Shown here: positions 13,730 through 25,502 of the stretch, in pieces
Layout of the letters: each line of letters opens with the position of its first letter
How positions within the stretch are numbered: the first letter of the stretch is position 1
Source: Heliocidaris tuberculata
Lineage: Eukaryota; Echinodermata; Echinoidea; Camarodonta; Echinometridae
Length of the DNA stretch: 64,000 nt
NCBI GenBank assembly: GCA_025618425.1
Contig: CM046845.1
Span: 6,407,577-6,471,576, forward strand
Direction of reading: 5' to 3'
The notes under the pieces: model-generated
Database searches by the model: none
Told to the model about the DNA's origin: nothing
Seen by the model: only the letters and a program-made list of their open reading frames with translations
Made by a program: the position numbers and the translations under genes

Positions 13730-14715
13730 AGGGGAAATCCACGGGCAGAAAAAATTCGTTTTAAAAGAAACAGATAAATTAAATAAACAGATCAATGAAG
13801 TTTGAGCAAAGTCCGACAAGAAATAAGAAAGTTTTGAACTTTTGAAGTTGTAATCAATCAAACACAAAATGGCAACTCCGTGACGTACATGTCTTGCGAG
13901 GTCCTCTCCTGTTTGCCCTGTAAAAAAAGTTCAATTTTCTCTTAAGCATGGGTGTCAATCCGGGGGGGGGGGGATGGGGGTATATATCCCCCAAAAATTT
14001 GAGGTGGGGGATGGCCTGTATTATCACCCCAATATTTTTGGATAAAATAAATAAGAATTATGATAAATTAATTTAAAACTGATAATTATCAAAACTCATT
14101 ATGTTTGATCTTGAAATACGATCACATTTTTTTAATGATTAGAAGTAAGGAAATAATGCCATAATTTCAAAGCGAAAATATCGAAGAAAATTCGTTCGCT
14201 CGCACTGTTATTCTCAATTAAGGGGTTCCGTCCATTGGCGTAGATCCGTGCATTCCTTCTTTTCATTAAAAACCATTTTGGGATGCTCTAAAATGCAAGT
14301 TTTATAGACAGATTTTTGAAAAAGTCCCTGTTTTCCCCCCAATCATAATCATGAACACGTATCAACAACACCCCTGCTCTTAAGACAATATTCAAACATA
14401 CGTCTACCCCTAGATACAGTAACTGAACAAATGTTTTTACACAAAACATGATTGTATGAAACTAATCCATTCCTTCATCAACAACTAAGAAAATGGAAAT
14501 TTAATGAAATTATCTGTACAGAGTAAATGGGACAAGACCTCGCAAGATACGCCACAGAGTTGTCAATTTGTGACTGATTGATCATAACTTCAAAAACTAA
14601 TAACTTTCTTATCTCTTATCAGATGTTGCTCAAGCTTTCACTAATCGATTAATCGATTTCTCTCATTTTTCTGCTTTTATTAAAATCAACTGAATACCAG
14701 GGTGGACTTCCCCTA
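13730..14715. mobile_element. Foldback element with about 180-bp inverted arms, copy 1
   Basis: The left arm (from GGGGAAATCCACGGGCAG) and the right arm (ending GTGGACTTCCCC) align as reverse complements for roughly 180 bp, including AATAAGAAAGTT and CTTGCGAGGTC. The roughly 600-bp middle has a G run and no gene. Related to the element at 59742-60335. Confidence 0.75.
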
Positions 14716-17700
14716 TATCAACTACATCAACCCCATTTAGTGTAGAGAGAAATTGAATGGTTTTATTTTTTCACTTATCAGCACTTCCTTGTTATCATAA
14801 ATGGCAGTTTTTTTTTTCAATTTGACATTGGCATTGTTATCTCAGTAATTGTATACATTTCATCACAAATATCTATTAATTCGTAATTCAGTTCCATAAT
14901 ATCACGAAGACAAGAAAACAGAAGTTTCACAGAACATGTAGACAAACTACTAAAGGAGATGATATTCAATGTTGTCAACGGACACCTCTTTCACGGAAAA
15001 CCTCGCAAACTGTTACATGAATGGAAAAAGAGACATGATGATATTGTATCCACGATGTGTCATCACAGACAACTTTGGAAGACAAGATTGGTGCAGAGTC
15101 TGCCCTTGATCTCATTTCATGACACCTCCTGCAGACAACACTACTATGGATAACCCTGGCAATGCTCCTGTCAATGGGATGGCCTTGTTAAAGGATCCTG
15201 GAGGGACTCATTAAAGGAACTATCACCAAAATATGACACCAGTAACCGACATTTTATTCATTATGCATGAATAAGAAAATGAATGACAAAGGATGATGGA
15301 AATTTCGGGGGTGGTTTTAATTGTTTCTTTATCATGTCTATAATACAGAAGGTTTTTAGAAATGTATAAACCTGTTGTCGGTAATTCCTGTCATAACCTC
15401 TATCAGGTGTAAGTCACTCCATGAAAAAGAAACGTCTTGTTTTGAAGGAAAAAAAAGACACCTTTTGAAATTTAATATATCTTCTGTTCCATACATTGGA
15501 TAACGATGAAAATGATTTTTTATTTCACCCTACAGATAAGAAAGCAAGTGTATAACTGGCATGTTATTCAATTTACGAGAAATTGTAAATTACACAATTT
15601 TCTTATGATTTGACGTGCCTGAGCAATGTCAACTACGTGCACACATATTAGGGTTCAAGATTGATACTTCCCAGTAGAGGATAAATGTTATTAAATTGAC
15701 TTGACCAATTTATTTATTTTCCGACAAACACTTTACCCTACAAAAATAGAATCACAATAGGGTATCTAAAAACGGAGAGTATAAAATATTCTTCACGTTT
15801 GCTATGAGATTGTCGGGACAAGATTTATCTCGGACGAAATAGAAGGAACTGATTTTTTCTGATATTATACAATAATTTCCTTAAAATACTGATACATCGA
15901 AGACCTTTAGATATTGATGATTTTATAGAAAACAAATATGCAGCGTAATGACATCGTTCATATCACATAACCACGCATCAGAGGGTGACCGGTATGAACA
16001 ATATTTATATGGCTAACATATATTGCCTCTTTGTATTACGCTTTCCTAAGTGATGAAATAGTATAAAATGGAATATTTTATGATTTGTCCTCAATGAGAT
16101 TGCTATGAAATAAAGCGTCCCAATATTAGCTAGTATTTTATCGATTTATGTTCGAGTACACTTCTTGCATGTACTATGCTTTGACAGAGGCACATATGAT
16201 AAGATTTCGTTTGCGGAATCGCAATCTAGTTGACATTATTACAGATTAAGAGGGAGTTTCTTGCTCTCTTTCTTGTTTATGAAGTATCCTATACCTGATG
16301 GAGGAGATGTACGTGGAGGTTATTTCGGGCCAGCATGGCCAGTGTCGAATGAAAGTCAGTCCCATTAGAAAAGCGTATCTACAAGTTATATACTTCATCT
16401 TGTCATAGAACACGTTGCTTGGAGGGTGAATATCTCCCGATACATCCAGGGCTATGGAGCGGATCCAGAATCTGTAAAGGGGTGAAGAGGGGGGGGGGGG
16501 CACAATCCGAAAAATCCGGAGAAAAAAAACACCGACAAGTACATTTGTGTGTACTTAATTGGGTTTTAAAAAAAAGGAGGGCACGGGCTCGATGTGCCCC
16601 TTAAGTCAACCGGTCCCTATTAATGGAATAAAGAATCAAATATATCACCATTACATTAAAAATATGATATCAAAAAGCAACCATAAAAGGATAGGAGGAT
16701 CACTGTATGTAAGAGTGGGTCCGGTCAAGAAAAGGGGACAAGAAAAACGATCAGGGCACAGAAAATTGGGGGACTTTGAAGCGAGAACCGCGCTGTCAGC
16801 AACCCCATCCACAGAGGTTAGCTTTCTGCAGACATGACAGAAAAACAGTTTAATTCTCTTTCTGGGGCAACAATTGTAAAAGTTGTAATAAAATAAGTAT
16901 AGCTCCTCTAAGTATAAGCCTATCATGCTTATTGTCTTACTATGTATTTCGAAATTACACTTATATGTGATAATAACCAAGAGCGCACGATTTGTTGGTA
17001 CCCTGCACGGGTAACGATGTATTTACTAAATCAGCGCTTTGTGTTGAATGTTCTACCATACTGACATTTAGGGAACATAGTAATTCCACAGATGCATATT
17101 TTTTCACAGACAAGTTCAACCGATGTTGTGCAAAATATTCCCTCGTGGGCGAGATTGCAGCTATCAATAAGCAATAAATCATTTGTGCATGCAATGTAAC
17201 GAAACATATAACGGAGAATAGCCCAATAACATTTTGCCTACCCTTTTCAGAGAAGCGGGAATACTCATCACTATGTTAACAACAGTTTTGACCTACTGCG
17301 GGTTTTTTTCCCCCTGATTTTATAATAACTTTGAGCTTCGTTTAACCATCTATTCTAATTGCGTTCTATTCGTTAAGATGGGGGACATTATAATTATATC
17401 GCTATTTTCCCCCTTCATTGTTTTTTGTCTTGTTTTTTCTAGGGGGTTCAATTCTATTATTCTCTGCCGTATCTTCAAATCATTTGTTATTTTTCAGGAG
17501 AAATCGTCATTCATTTCAAAGACCTTCCCCTACAGTGACAAATGAAAACAAACTATATTTATGTGGATTCGCCCCCCCCCCCTCCCCCTCTCTCTTTCTT
17601 TGTCACACAGTCTCCTTCACAGCACCCTTACTTGGATTAAATTTAGAGGCAGGATAGCTACAATTACTGCCTGCTGTCAGCATAGTACATGGGGTTCAAT

Positions 17701-18469
17701 GACTTCTCAATCACTTGAGACGGGATTTAGGGAGATGAAAAAATACAGGATAAAAACAAAGTACAAGTATAACGACGGAAAAGGGTACCATTATTTCAAT
17801 AATAAGACGAGCCACAATCAGACTGAAAATTAGATATATCTAAATTATAAAACTTTCACAGACTGTTAGAATTTTCAGTTGAAAACGAAGAGGAATATTG
17901 TAATTTTCTGATGGAAATCCCGTCTAGCAATGATGATGTTTAATTAAAGAGCGGTTGCAGTGATGAGCAAGATAACAAATGATAGTGATAGGTATATTAT
18001 CCAAAGGAAGAATGATATGATCATCCTCACAAATATTACAATTAAAACAAATTAGACGAAGACCCCTTTCCCTTTCCCTATCAGCCTTTATACGATGACA
18101 GGGAAGGACATGATACTCATGAAAGAAAAAGAAGGTTGTATTCATTGACATTCTTGCTACCTTTTGTGTCCTCCAGATTTCATGAATACGAGTAAACTGC
18201 GTAAGAATATGCTGAGCACATAATAGGCAAGGACGTATAATGTTGTCCGAACATATACAAACCCATAATTTACACAATGATTTAATGATTGCATAGGAGA
18301 TTGACTGCTGTGCGGCACTGTTTAGGAATGATCTTTGAAGGTAACGTGGAATTGTGGCAAATGTTGCGGGAAATGGTCAATATAATTTACAAAGGACGTC
18401 GGTAGATTAGAAAGCAAAGTTTCTATACGCGCAGTTTTCTCACTCCATGAAGGGGAGAGGGCGGGTTAC

Positions 18470-18528
18470 CCTTCCAGACTGTTCCGCGCTCGGTCGCTAG
18501 CTTCCTCGAATGTCGCGTCCCCCATCAT
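18470..18528 (-). CDS. Possible first coding exon, 19 codons plus 2 bases
   Basis: Two adjacent ATGs at 18528 and 18525 open MMGDATFEEASDRARNSLEG, ending at a GTAACC donor in phase 2. It lies in a GC- and CpG-richer island (about 18430-18720) unlike its flanks. The opening loosely recalls acyl-CoA-binding proteins, but no second exon was found. Weak. Confidence 0.22.
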
Positions 18529-19862
18529 GGGAAAAATAGCCGCCCCTGACCATGCCCCTGACTGCGTTCATTGTATTTTAAACTTCCATAAGAAGAGAAA
18601 TCACATTGTAATCTAGTAGTAGGTTCAGGGGTCTATATACTGGCTTCCCATTTCTGTACTACAATGAAAGCGTATACGATGCAGTGGCGCCGCTCTCAAG
18701 TGCCTTGTGACAATACACTACATCTTAACGCAGGAACTTGTCTCAAGCTGTATAGTAAAAGCAAAATCAAAACCATAAAAACTGTTGAATAAAATAACAC
18801 GCTGTTGTAGGCTCCTGTGACCACAGACTCTTAAGAAACAAGACAAGTTAGACTTATTCTATGAAAGTAGCACACACCTTTGTAATTTTTTCTTCTGAGT
18901 CTGCCCTACACGCGTATCACGACAACGAATTGCTAAGGTTCTGTTTTAGTCCTGGTCATGACAGTTTCTGTTTTGTACTTATGGTGCCGATTCTTCATCT
19001 TCATTAATATCATTTTAACCGGTGTTTGATTTATTCTAATCAAAGTTGCTTCTGCCTAACGTCCAATAATATATATCCTTGGTGAAACTAAAATCGAGGC
19101 GTTTTTAAATCCTATATAGAATGATATACAAAGTGGGATAAAAGTGCAAATATTTGCATTGAAATTTAGAAATAGACACATTAGAAAAATTGAACTTGAT
19201 AAATTAGAATCAATTTTATTCTATTCTTTAAAAAAAATTATTTCATAGAATAATTTATTAAAAATAATGATTGCGAAAATGTGATTTCATTTACAATCGT
19301 ATTCAAAGCAATTTTACTTGAATGTCATTCGACAATTATTTTCAAACGGTATATCAGACGGTTTTCAAACAGACTCTACGAGTGCCTTTAAACAGTTAAA
19401 ATAAGTCAGCTAATAACGGCAAACAAATACAATTACTCTCTATTACCATGATTATTGTAATGACCTTATTCATAATGTGTTTTATTTCAAAGAAAGTTTG
19501 TTACTTGTTTCGACATCTTTATTTTTTTTCCTCGAAATAACTTTACTGCCATGGAATCATCACAAAAGCATTGTCCAAATTGGTCTTGTCGATACTGAAA
19601 CTAACGTGTCATAGCTGCTAACATTGTCTACATATCAGAGTCAAATATAGTTTAGAAGATATTAATGACATCTAACATGGGTATTGCAAGCTAACCTGCA
19701 TATGAGCTCGTGGTTTTTAATGAGTAATGGTTCAGGTACAGATATCATGACGGCATCCAAGCGTCAAATATGTTTGCAGTTGATTATTTTAAATATTCGT
19801 TTACATCAAACCTGTCAAATACGCCACACAGAAATGCATCTCATAAACATGAAAAGAACGCG

Positions 19863-20288
19863 TAAAGGCCACCGCACACCTTACGATCGGTCTGCGATCC
19901 GATTTGTGAAATAAATCGCTATATATGGTATTAAATATTGGCATTTTAACAAATGAAATCTACCCTATTCAAATTCTGAAAAGTAATATGAATACTAGAC
20001 ACAGGGTTTTGGTGAGCTGTCAGCTTTCTACAGGGAATAAGGGCAAAATTAGTTTCAAATCGTAGGCAGTCGTACGATTTTTGTGACGTCACTACGACTG
20101 AGAGCCGATTTGGCCATTCCACGGACTAGAAAACTCGGCAAAGGCCGTATTATCGATTTTACTATCTGTATGACTATGCAGACCCTCAATCAAAAATATT
20201 TTTCGTTTTTAAATGATTTGTCAAATGATATTACATTTTCTTCTGAAATCGGATCGCAGACCGATCGTAAGGTGTGCGGTGGCCTTTA
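19863..20288. mobile_element. GGCCACCGCACACC MITE, copy 1
   Basis: Inverted ends of more than 35 bp contain GGCCACCGCACACCTTACGA and then TCGGTCTGCGATCCGA. The interior has a TGACGTCAC palindrome. A copy in the opposite orientation is at 60512-60927. No transposase is encoded. Confidence 0.92.
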
Positions 20289-20492
20289 GATTATTAAACG
20301 AAAAGGAAATGTACGTCATTTTCGTCATAAATATGACGTGACAACGATTTTTGAAATATTTCCTTTCTCTCTCTAACCCCTAACTCCCACTCTCCATCTC
20401 TCTCTATAAAAATTACATCCCCTCTCCACCAAACTCCAACCCTCTTCCAGTCTGCATTTTCATCCGCTGCCTCTCTCATCTTTGTCTCTTAA

Positions 20493-20913
20493 TTAAGCCC
20501 GCCTCACACTGCACGATCCGCCGCGATACGATTTTGGAAAAAAAATGATATAGTACTTGCTATGAACATTCAGACATGGAAAATCATACTGTCCAAAATT
20601 CTGAGTAGTCCTGTGAATACTAAAATTTAAATTAATGGCTATTGCGAACCCCCTTCTCTGTATAAAAGCGAATTTATTCCTAATCGCAGTGACGTCATAG
20701 CAATCTTACGATTGGCTGCGATTTGAAGTCGATTTGGCCTTTACTCCGAATTAAAGGCTTGCAGTTTAACAAAATTTCGATTTCACTGTTCCTTTACATA
20801 TTTCGAACCTCACATAAGATAATTTTACATGTTTCAAATGTAACAATTAATGCAAAATGCCATTAGTTCCAAAATCGTATCGCAGCGGATCGTACAGTGT
20901 GAGGCGGGCTTAA
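20493..20913. mobile_element. TTAA-bordered MITE with 41-bp ends
   Basis: TTAA borders both sides. The inverted ends (GCCCGCCTCACACTGCACGA and on through CGATACGATTTTGG) match for 41 bp with about two differences. It sits about 200 bp from the 19.9-kb MITE and shares interior motifs with it (TGACGTCA, GTCGATTTGGCC), so the two are sister families. Confidence 0.9.
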
Positions 20914-23099
20914 CTCGCTCCCGCCTTCCTTGTAAAGTCACCATCCTCTCTGTGCATTCCAGTGATAGCTGATGGCGAGCTTCGGGCTCAATTATTAATG
21001 CACTAATTGCGCCTTAATTAGCTTCATTAATTAACTTCCGCTTTTGCACTTGTGGTATTCCTACAACATCCCGCCTTTCCTTCTGTTTTGGGTGGTTGAT
21101 TTCGATTTCCCTACTCTTCCCCCCTTCTCACTTCGTATCCTTTCTTTCCTCCTTCTTGTCTAACCTTTTTTTCTGCTTCTTTTCTTGTCGGGTATAATTC
21201 ACAACTCACAAGGCTATCCAAGCCAACCCATTCCAATCCAATCCGAACCAATCTAATCCATAGGAATACATTCTAATTGGCTCGGTTAATTACTAATCGA
21301 TGAGGCTGAGACAGATGCAGCATTGGCTGAAGGTAAATCATGGACCTACTGGATAAATAGACCTAGACGATACATCAGAATGATGTCAATTCAATCTGTA
21401 TCTGCTGGGTCATCTGAAGTTCGTATTACCGCAGCGCGAAGGACGATCACTGGCCAGGGCCGTGGAAATCGCCGAACAAACTTTAAAGGGAATGTCAAGA
21501 TGGTCCACTGAAACATGGAGATACTAGAGATGATTGAAAGTAAATAATAATTAAATATAGTACTATATAACATGGACAAATTTAGTATTGGGATTGGATT
21601 TCGCAAAGATGTAAACATGTATGTACCTCCCATTTTACTTGTGTTAACATTTACCTCAGGATTTGAGATGGAAATATTACAGAAAAATATTATTGTGACG
21701 ATTACGACACACAAGATGATATGCATCGATACATAATCATACATACCATGATACATACATACCTTTCTTTCTGATAACGCGTTGGGGTAACTTATAATGC
21801 GAAGGCATTGATTTGAACGTAAAAACAACAAACAACAACAAGAAACAAACAAAGATTATAAAACAGTAGAAAATAATAATAATGAAAAAACAAGTAAACA
21901 AATGCAAGTCAGCAGCATGCCTTCCAGTAAACCCCATGCTGTAACCACAAATAATTGTCCCTTTTCCGGATTAGATATGTTTTTTTTTTTTTAAACATAT
22001 GTTTCAAATTCAACTTTAAAAAAATATTTCCTAGTTAATAATCGAAATGAAAGCTAAAACCGAAGGGTAAGACATGTTAATGACACTTTCTTGTACTAAA
22101 TAATATTGTAAAGACAATTTCAACTCCTCCAAACGCCTGAGCAAACTCATCAAAAATTAATTGTGATGTATAATAATGGAAATTATTAGTTTACATACTA
22201 TGAACTTGGGAGAACAACATAGATAGATGTCCCAGTCTCCCAGAAATCGTACAAGATGCGCTATTTTGCATTCATAACCTCTGTAGACACTCGACATCCA
22301 CGACCTTTAGCCGTCACAAGTTCAAGGAATTGCAAATTACATTAAAGTTCAGCAGCCACTGGCGAATTCGGTATCTGAAATACATCCAAAATTCCAAGGA
22401 AAATCTGACGGACATAAAATTCTTTGGGGATGTCTCACTGAGACTTCCTCTTTGAAAATCCTGATGTTCTTAAAGAAAATAAGGCACTTTTAGATAAAGA
22501 AAGATTTATAGAAAGAGGAGCCAGGTAGCATGTATTACATAATGCTATGCAGGGCCGCTATGCAGGGCCGCTAGATGTAACGTTGTCTCACTCACTATCC
22601 TGATTACAAAATACAGTTTTTAAAAATTCAGTTTTTAAAAATTAATTTAATACTTCTATCGATCGGTACCCGGTCACATGCTTTATCAATCATGTCAATG
22701 ATGCACTAAAATGTTTCATTTGTAGCACGTGCAGAGTAGTTTAAAAGAGGAGAGGTTGATCACAGGGGCCACAATCCATCTTCAGCCGGGAGGGCGGAGG
22801 GCACTTGAAGGATTTGGCGACGTAACTTCCCATGTATATGCCCCAGGATAAGCAACCCTTGGTAGATCGTCCTTATGGTATTTAACCATGTACACAAGAG
22901 ATTAGAATCCTCTGGATCCTCTTTGGTTCACGAACATTTAGGCTATTAACTGATTATAGACTGATTGTCTAAGCATTAGATCGTATAGGGTTACAACTCA
23001 TGAGCATTAACGATACATCCCTTAGTCAGTTAGTCAAATCATTATACCATCTGTAATTTCAAATAACAATTGCATGATTTAGTTAAGGAGTTATGCTCA

Positions 23100-23308
23100 T
23101 CAGTGGCGTACCCAGGAATATAAAAGGGGGTGTTTTTTTTACTCCAAAATTCTCTGACAAGCAAAAAAAAAAAAAAAAAAAAAGTTATCAGCATTTTTGG
23201 GGTCTCTTTTTTTTTCTCTCAAAAAAATTCTCTGACAAGCAAAAAATAAACAAACCTAGAACACCTAAAACACCCAAAAAAACCCCCCCCCCCCCGGTAC
23301 GCGCATGA
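23100..23308. mobile_element. GTGGCGTACCCAGG-type repeat
   Basis: Starts CAGTGGCGTACCCAGG and ends near GGTACGCGCATG after a C run. The interior has CTCTGACAAGCAAAAA twice, the same word as in the 6918-7146 element (inverted there as TTTGCTTGTCAGAG), linking the two. Confidence 0.6.
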
Positions 23309-25468
23309 TGCTCATGCTTATAGAAGCATGGAGAAGTAAGTCCTAATCACATGGCTTTCTACTTACTAAGACTTCCGAATATTTCGAGGGAAAATATTTG
23401 GTAAAAGCATCATTCGCGTTTTGGCGCATGGGACCATGCATGTCTAGACCTAGACAGGGTAAATATCTCAATGAAATAGGCATACATGACTGAAATGCAT
23501 TAATACTAACAAGGAATCATCAAGTATTGGTCACATGCCCCATCCCTTGAAAGTGAACCATTGTTATGATATTTAATCGTAGCTAATCGAAAAAAAAACA
23601 GCAACAACAAAAAAAGACAAAATTACATGGAGTATTGCAAAGTCACAAATATTCTACGAAATACTACAAACAATAAATTAAGCACATGATAGAATTAAAG
23701 GTGTTTTTCCCCCACAGAATGAAGGAATCCTTATTTGGTTTGTAGTACTTCCATATATGGGAGAGTTTATTTAATATTCAGAACCACCTCCGTTGTCTTC
23801 TGTCTCATGGCTGAGTCATCATTGTTGACATATAGGAATTTATTGCTGTATGTGTCTTCTTTCACAAGTCACACTTGTAACCTTATAATTTACTAAAAAT
23901 AAAAATATTAGTCGCGAGAGAAATTCGACCCACTCAACAATCTCTTCCACATAGATGTGATTGCTGCTGTTGTTGTTACAGACAGATATGAAGTTGTCTT
24001 TATTGATTGTTGTTATTGAAAACATTGCTGATGTGTGGAGCAGGTTTCTGGCAAATAGCTGATGTACGTAACATTCTAAAAACAGTGTAAAATATTTAAC
24101 CATATACTTAGCAAGATAATTAACCTATAATGAACGGAATAACAGTTGTTATAGATTTTCTTTTGTTGCGTGTGGAGCATTAATTTCATAATTGCCGAAT
24201 ACACCTTTAGAATTTAACAACGTAATATATTTTTAGTATCAGATGCCGATTATAAATTTCTTTTATGAATTGGCTATCAATAAGATATGCTCAATGATAA
24301 GGTTATTAGTTCCCCAATCCTCATTAGGTTGGTCCCTAAATCCACGAATATAATCCGGGCATTCTTAAGAAATTATGCTTCTCATTATACGCTCCCCAGT
24401 AAAAGAACCAAACAATCCTTACATCTCTGCCGACATAAAACAGAGTCAAAGAAAGCCAGAATCACGTACTCAGCAGACTGGGTAAACATAATCGAAAGGG
24501 GTGTTTTACATTTGATTTCACTCCACAAGTCTTGAATAGACCATGTTTGTCCAACCTCCAACTCTACCTGAACTCATTCAGAACAAAATCAAGCCGTTTG
24601 TTTCTTTTGCAGATTCCCGCATTGAAAAGTTTTGAATAGGGCAGAACGGATGTGAGGAATATTGGTCTCATAGCGGCAGCTTTGCTTTAAACATTTATAT
24701 AAGAAAGGGAACTGTTTTATCACCTCAGCTTCGTTCAAAGATATTTATATAAAGGGTTGGTTTCTTTCTTTTAATTGTTTGTATTTCCAATACGGTGTAT
24801 ATTTGATACAAAGTACTGTAATCAAATCGTAAAGGTGGAAGTAATTCAAGAATGCTATTCGCTCTAAAAATAACTTTTTTTTTCAGTGGAATGTAGACTG
24901 TGATATAAGTCACATTAATCCATTTTTTTTTCTTCTTAGGGAACCAAAGCAAAATGTTGAGGTCCACGTGCATAAGGCCCCTTTATACACTTTGATAGTT
25001 TATGGAAATTTGGGGTCTAAGATAAAATTGAGAGAGGAGGGAGGGGAGAGGTTTGTGTGTATCGGATCCCTATTAGTGTCTATCTATCCCCCTATAACAT
25101 CTGACAAGATAACGACGACTGCTGCAGTAAGACTAGTACATGTTTATAGACCTATTTTTGTTTTCTTCTTGATATGATGGGGAGAATGAAGCGATATCCA
25201 GCACACCTTTAGACAATACAACCCTTGACAATTCCCTGATACAACCTTCCCCCAAAATGCTGCCTCGATTACGGGACAAAAAAAAATATTGTCAAGGGCA
25301 CATGGCGTATGGAACGGAGTATGGTGAAAACAAGATAATGTCTTCAAGCTGATATCAGACCAATACAATAATAATTATAATCGGATGAAATTTATTTTGG
25401 GATCAAGGTGTGTGGGATATATTCCATCACCACTGTCCAACCTCCTGGACCTGCATATATTACCCCCG

Positions 25469-25502
25469 ATTACCCCCCTCCCCCCCCCCCCCCCCCCCCC
25501 CC
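25469..25502. repeat. Long poly(C) tract
   Basis: About 34 bases of C with a single early break; the longest of more than thirty G or C runs in the window. Confidence 0.95.

Noticed and set aside
16559..16837. 92-codon plus-strand open frame rich in basic residues
   Set aside because: No start context or splice signals, and the opposite frames are equally open; probably repeat sequence.
21391..21852. 153-codon minus-strand open frame
   Set aside because: AT-rich, hydrophobic and without domain; only a short piece near 21420-21505 looks exon-like, and in a different frame.
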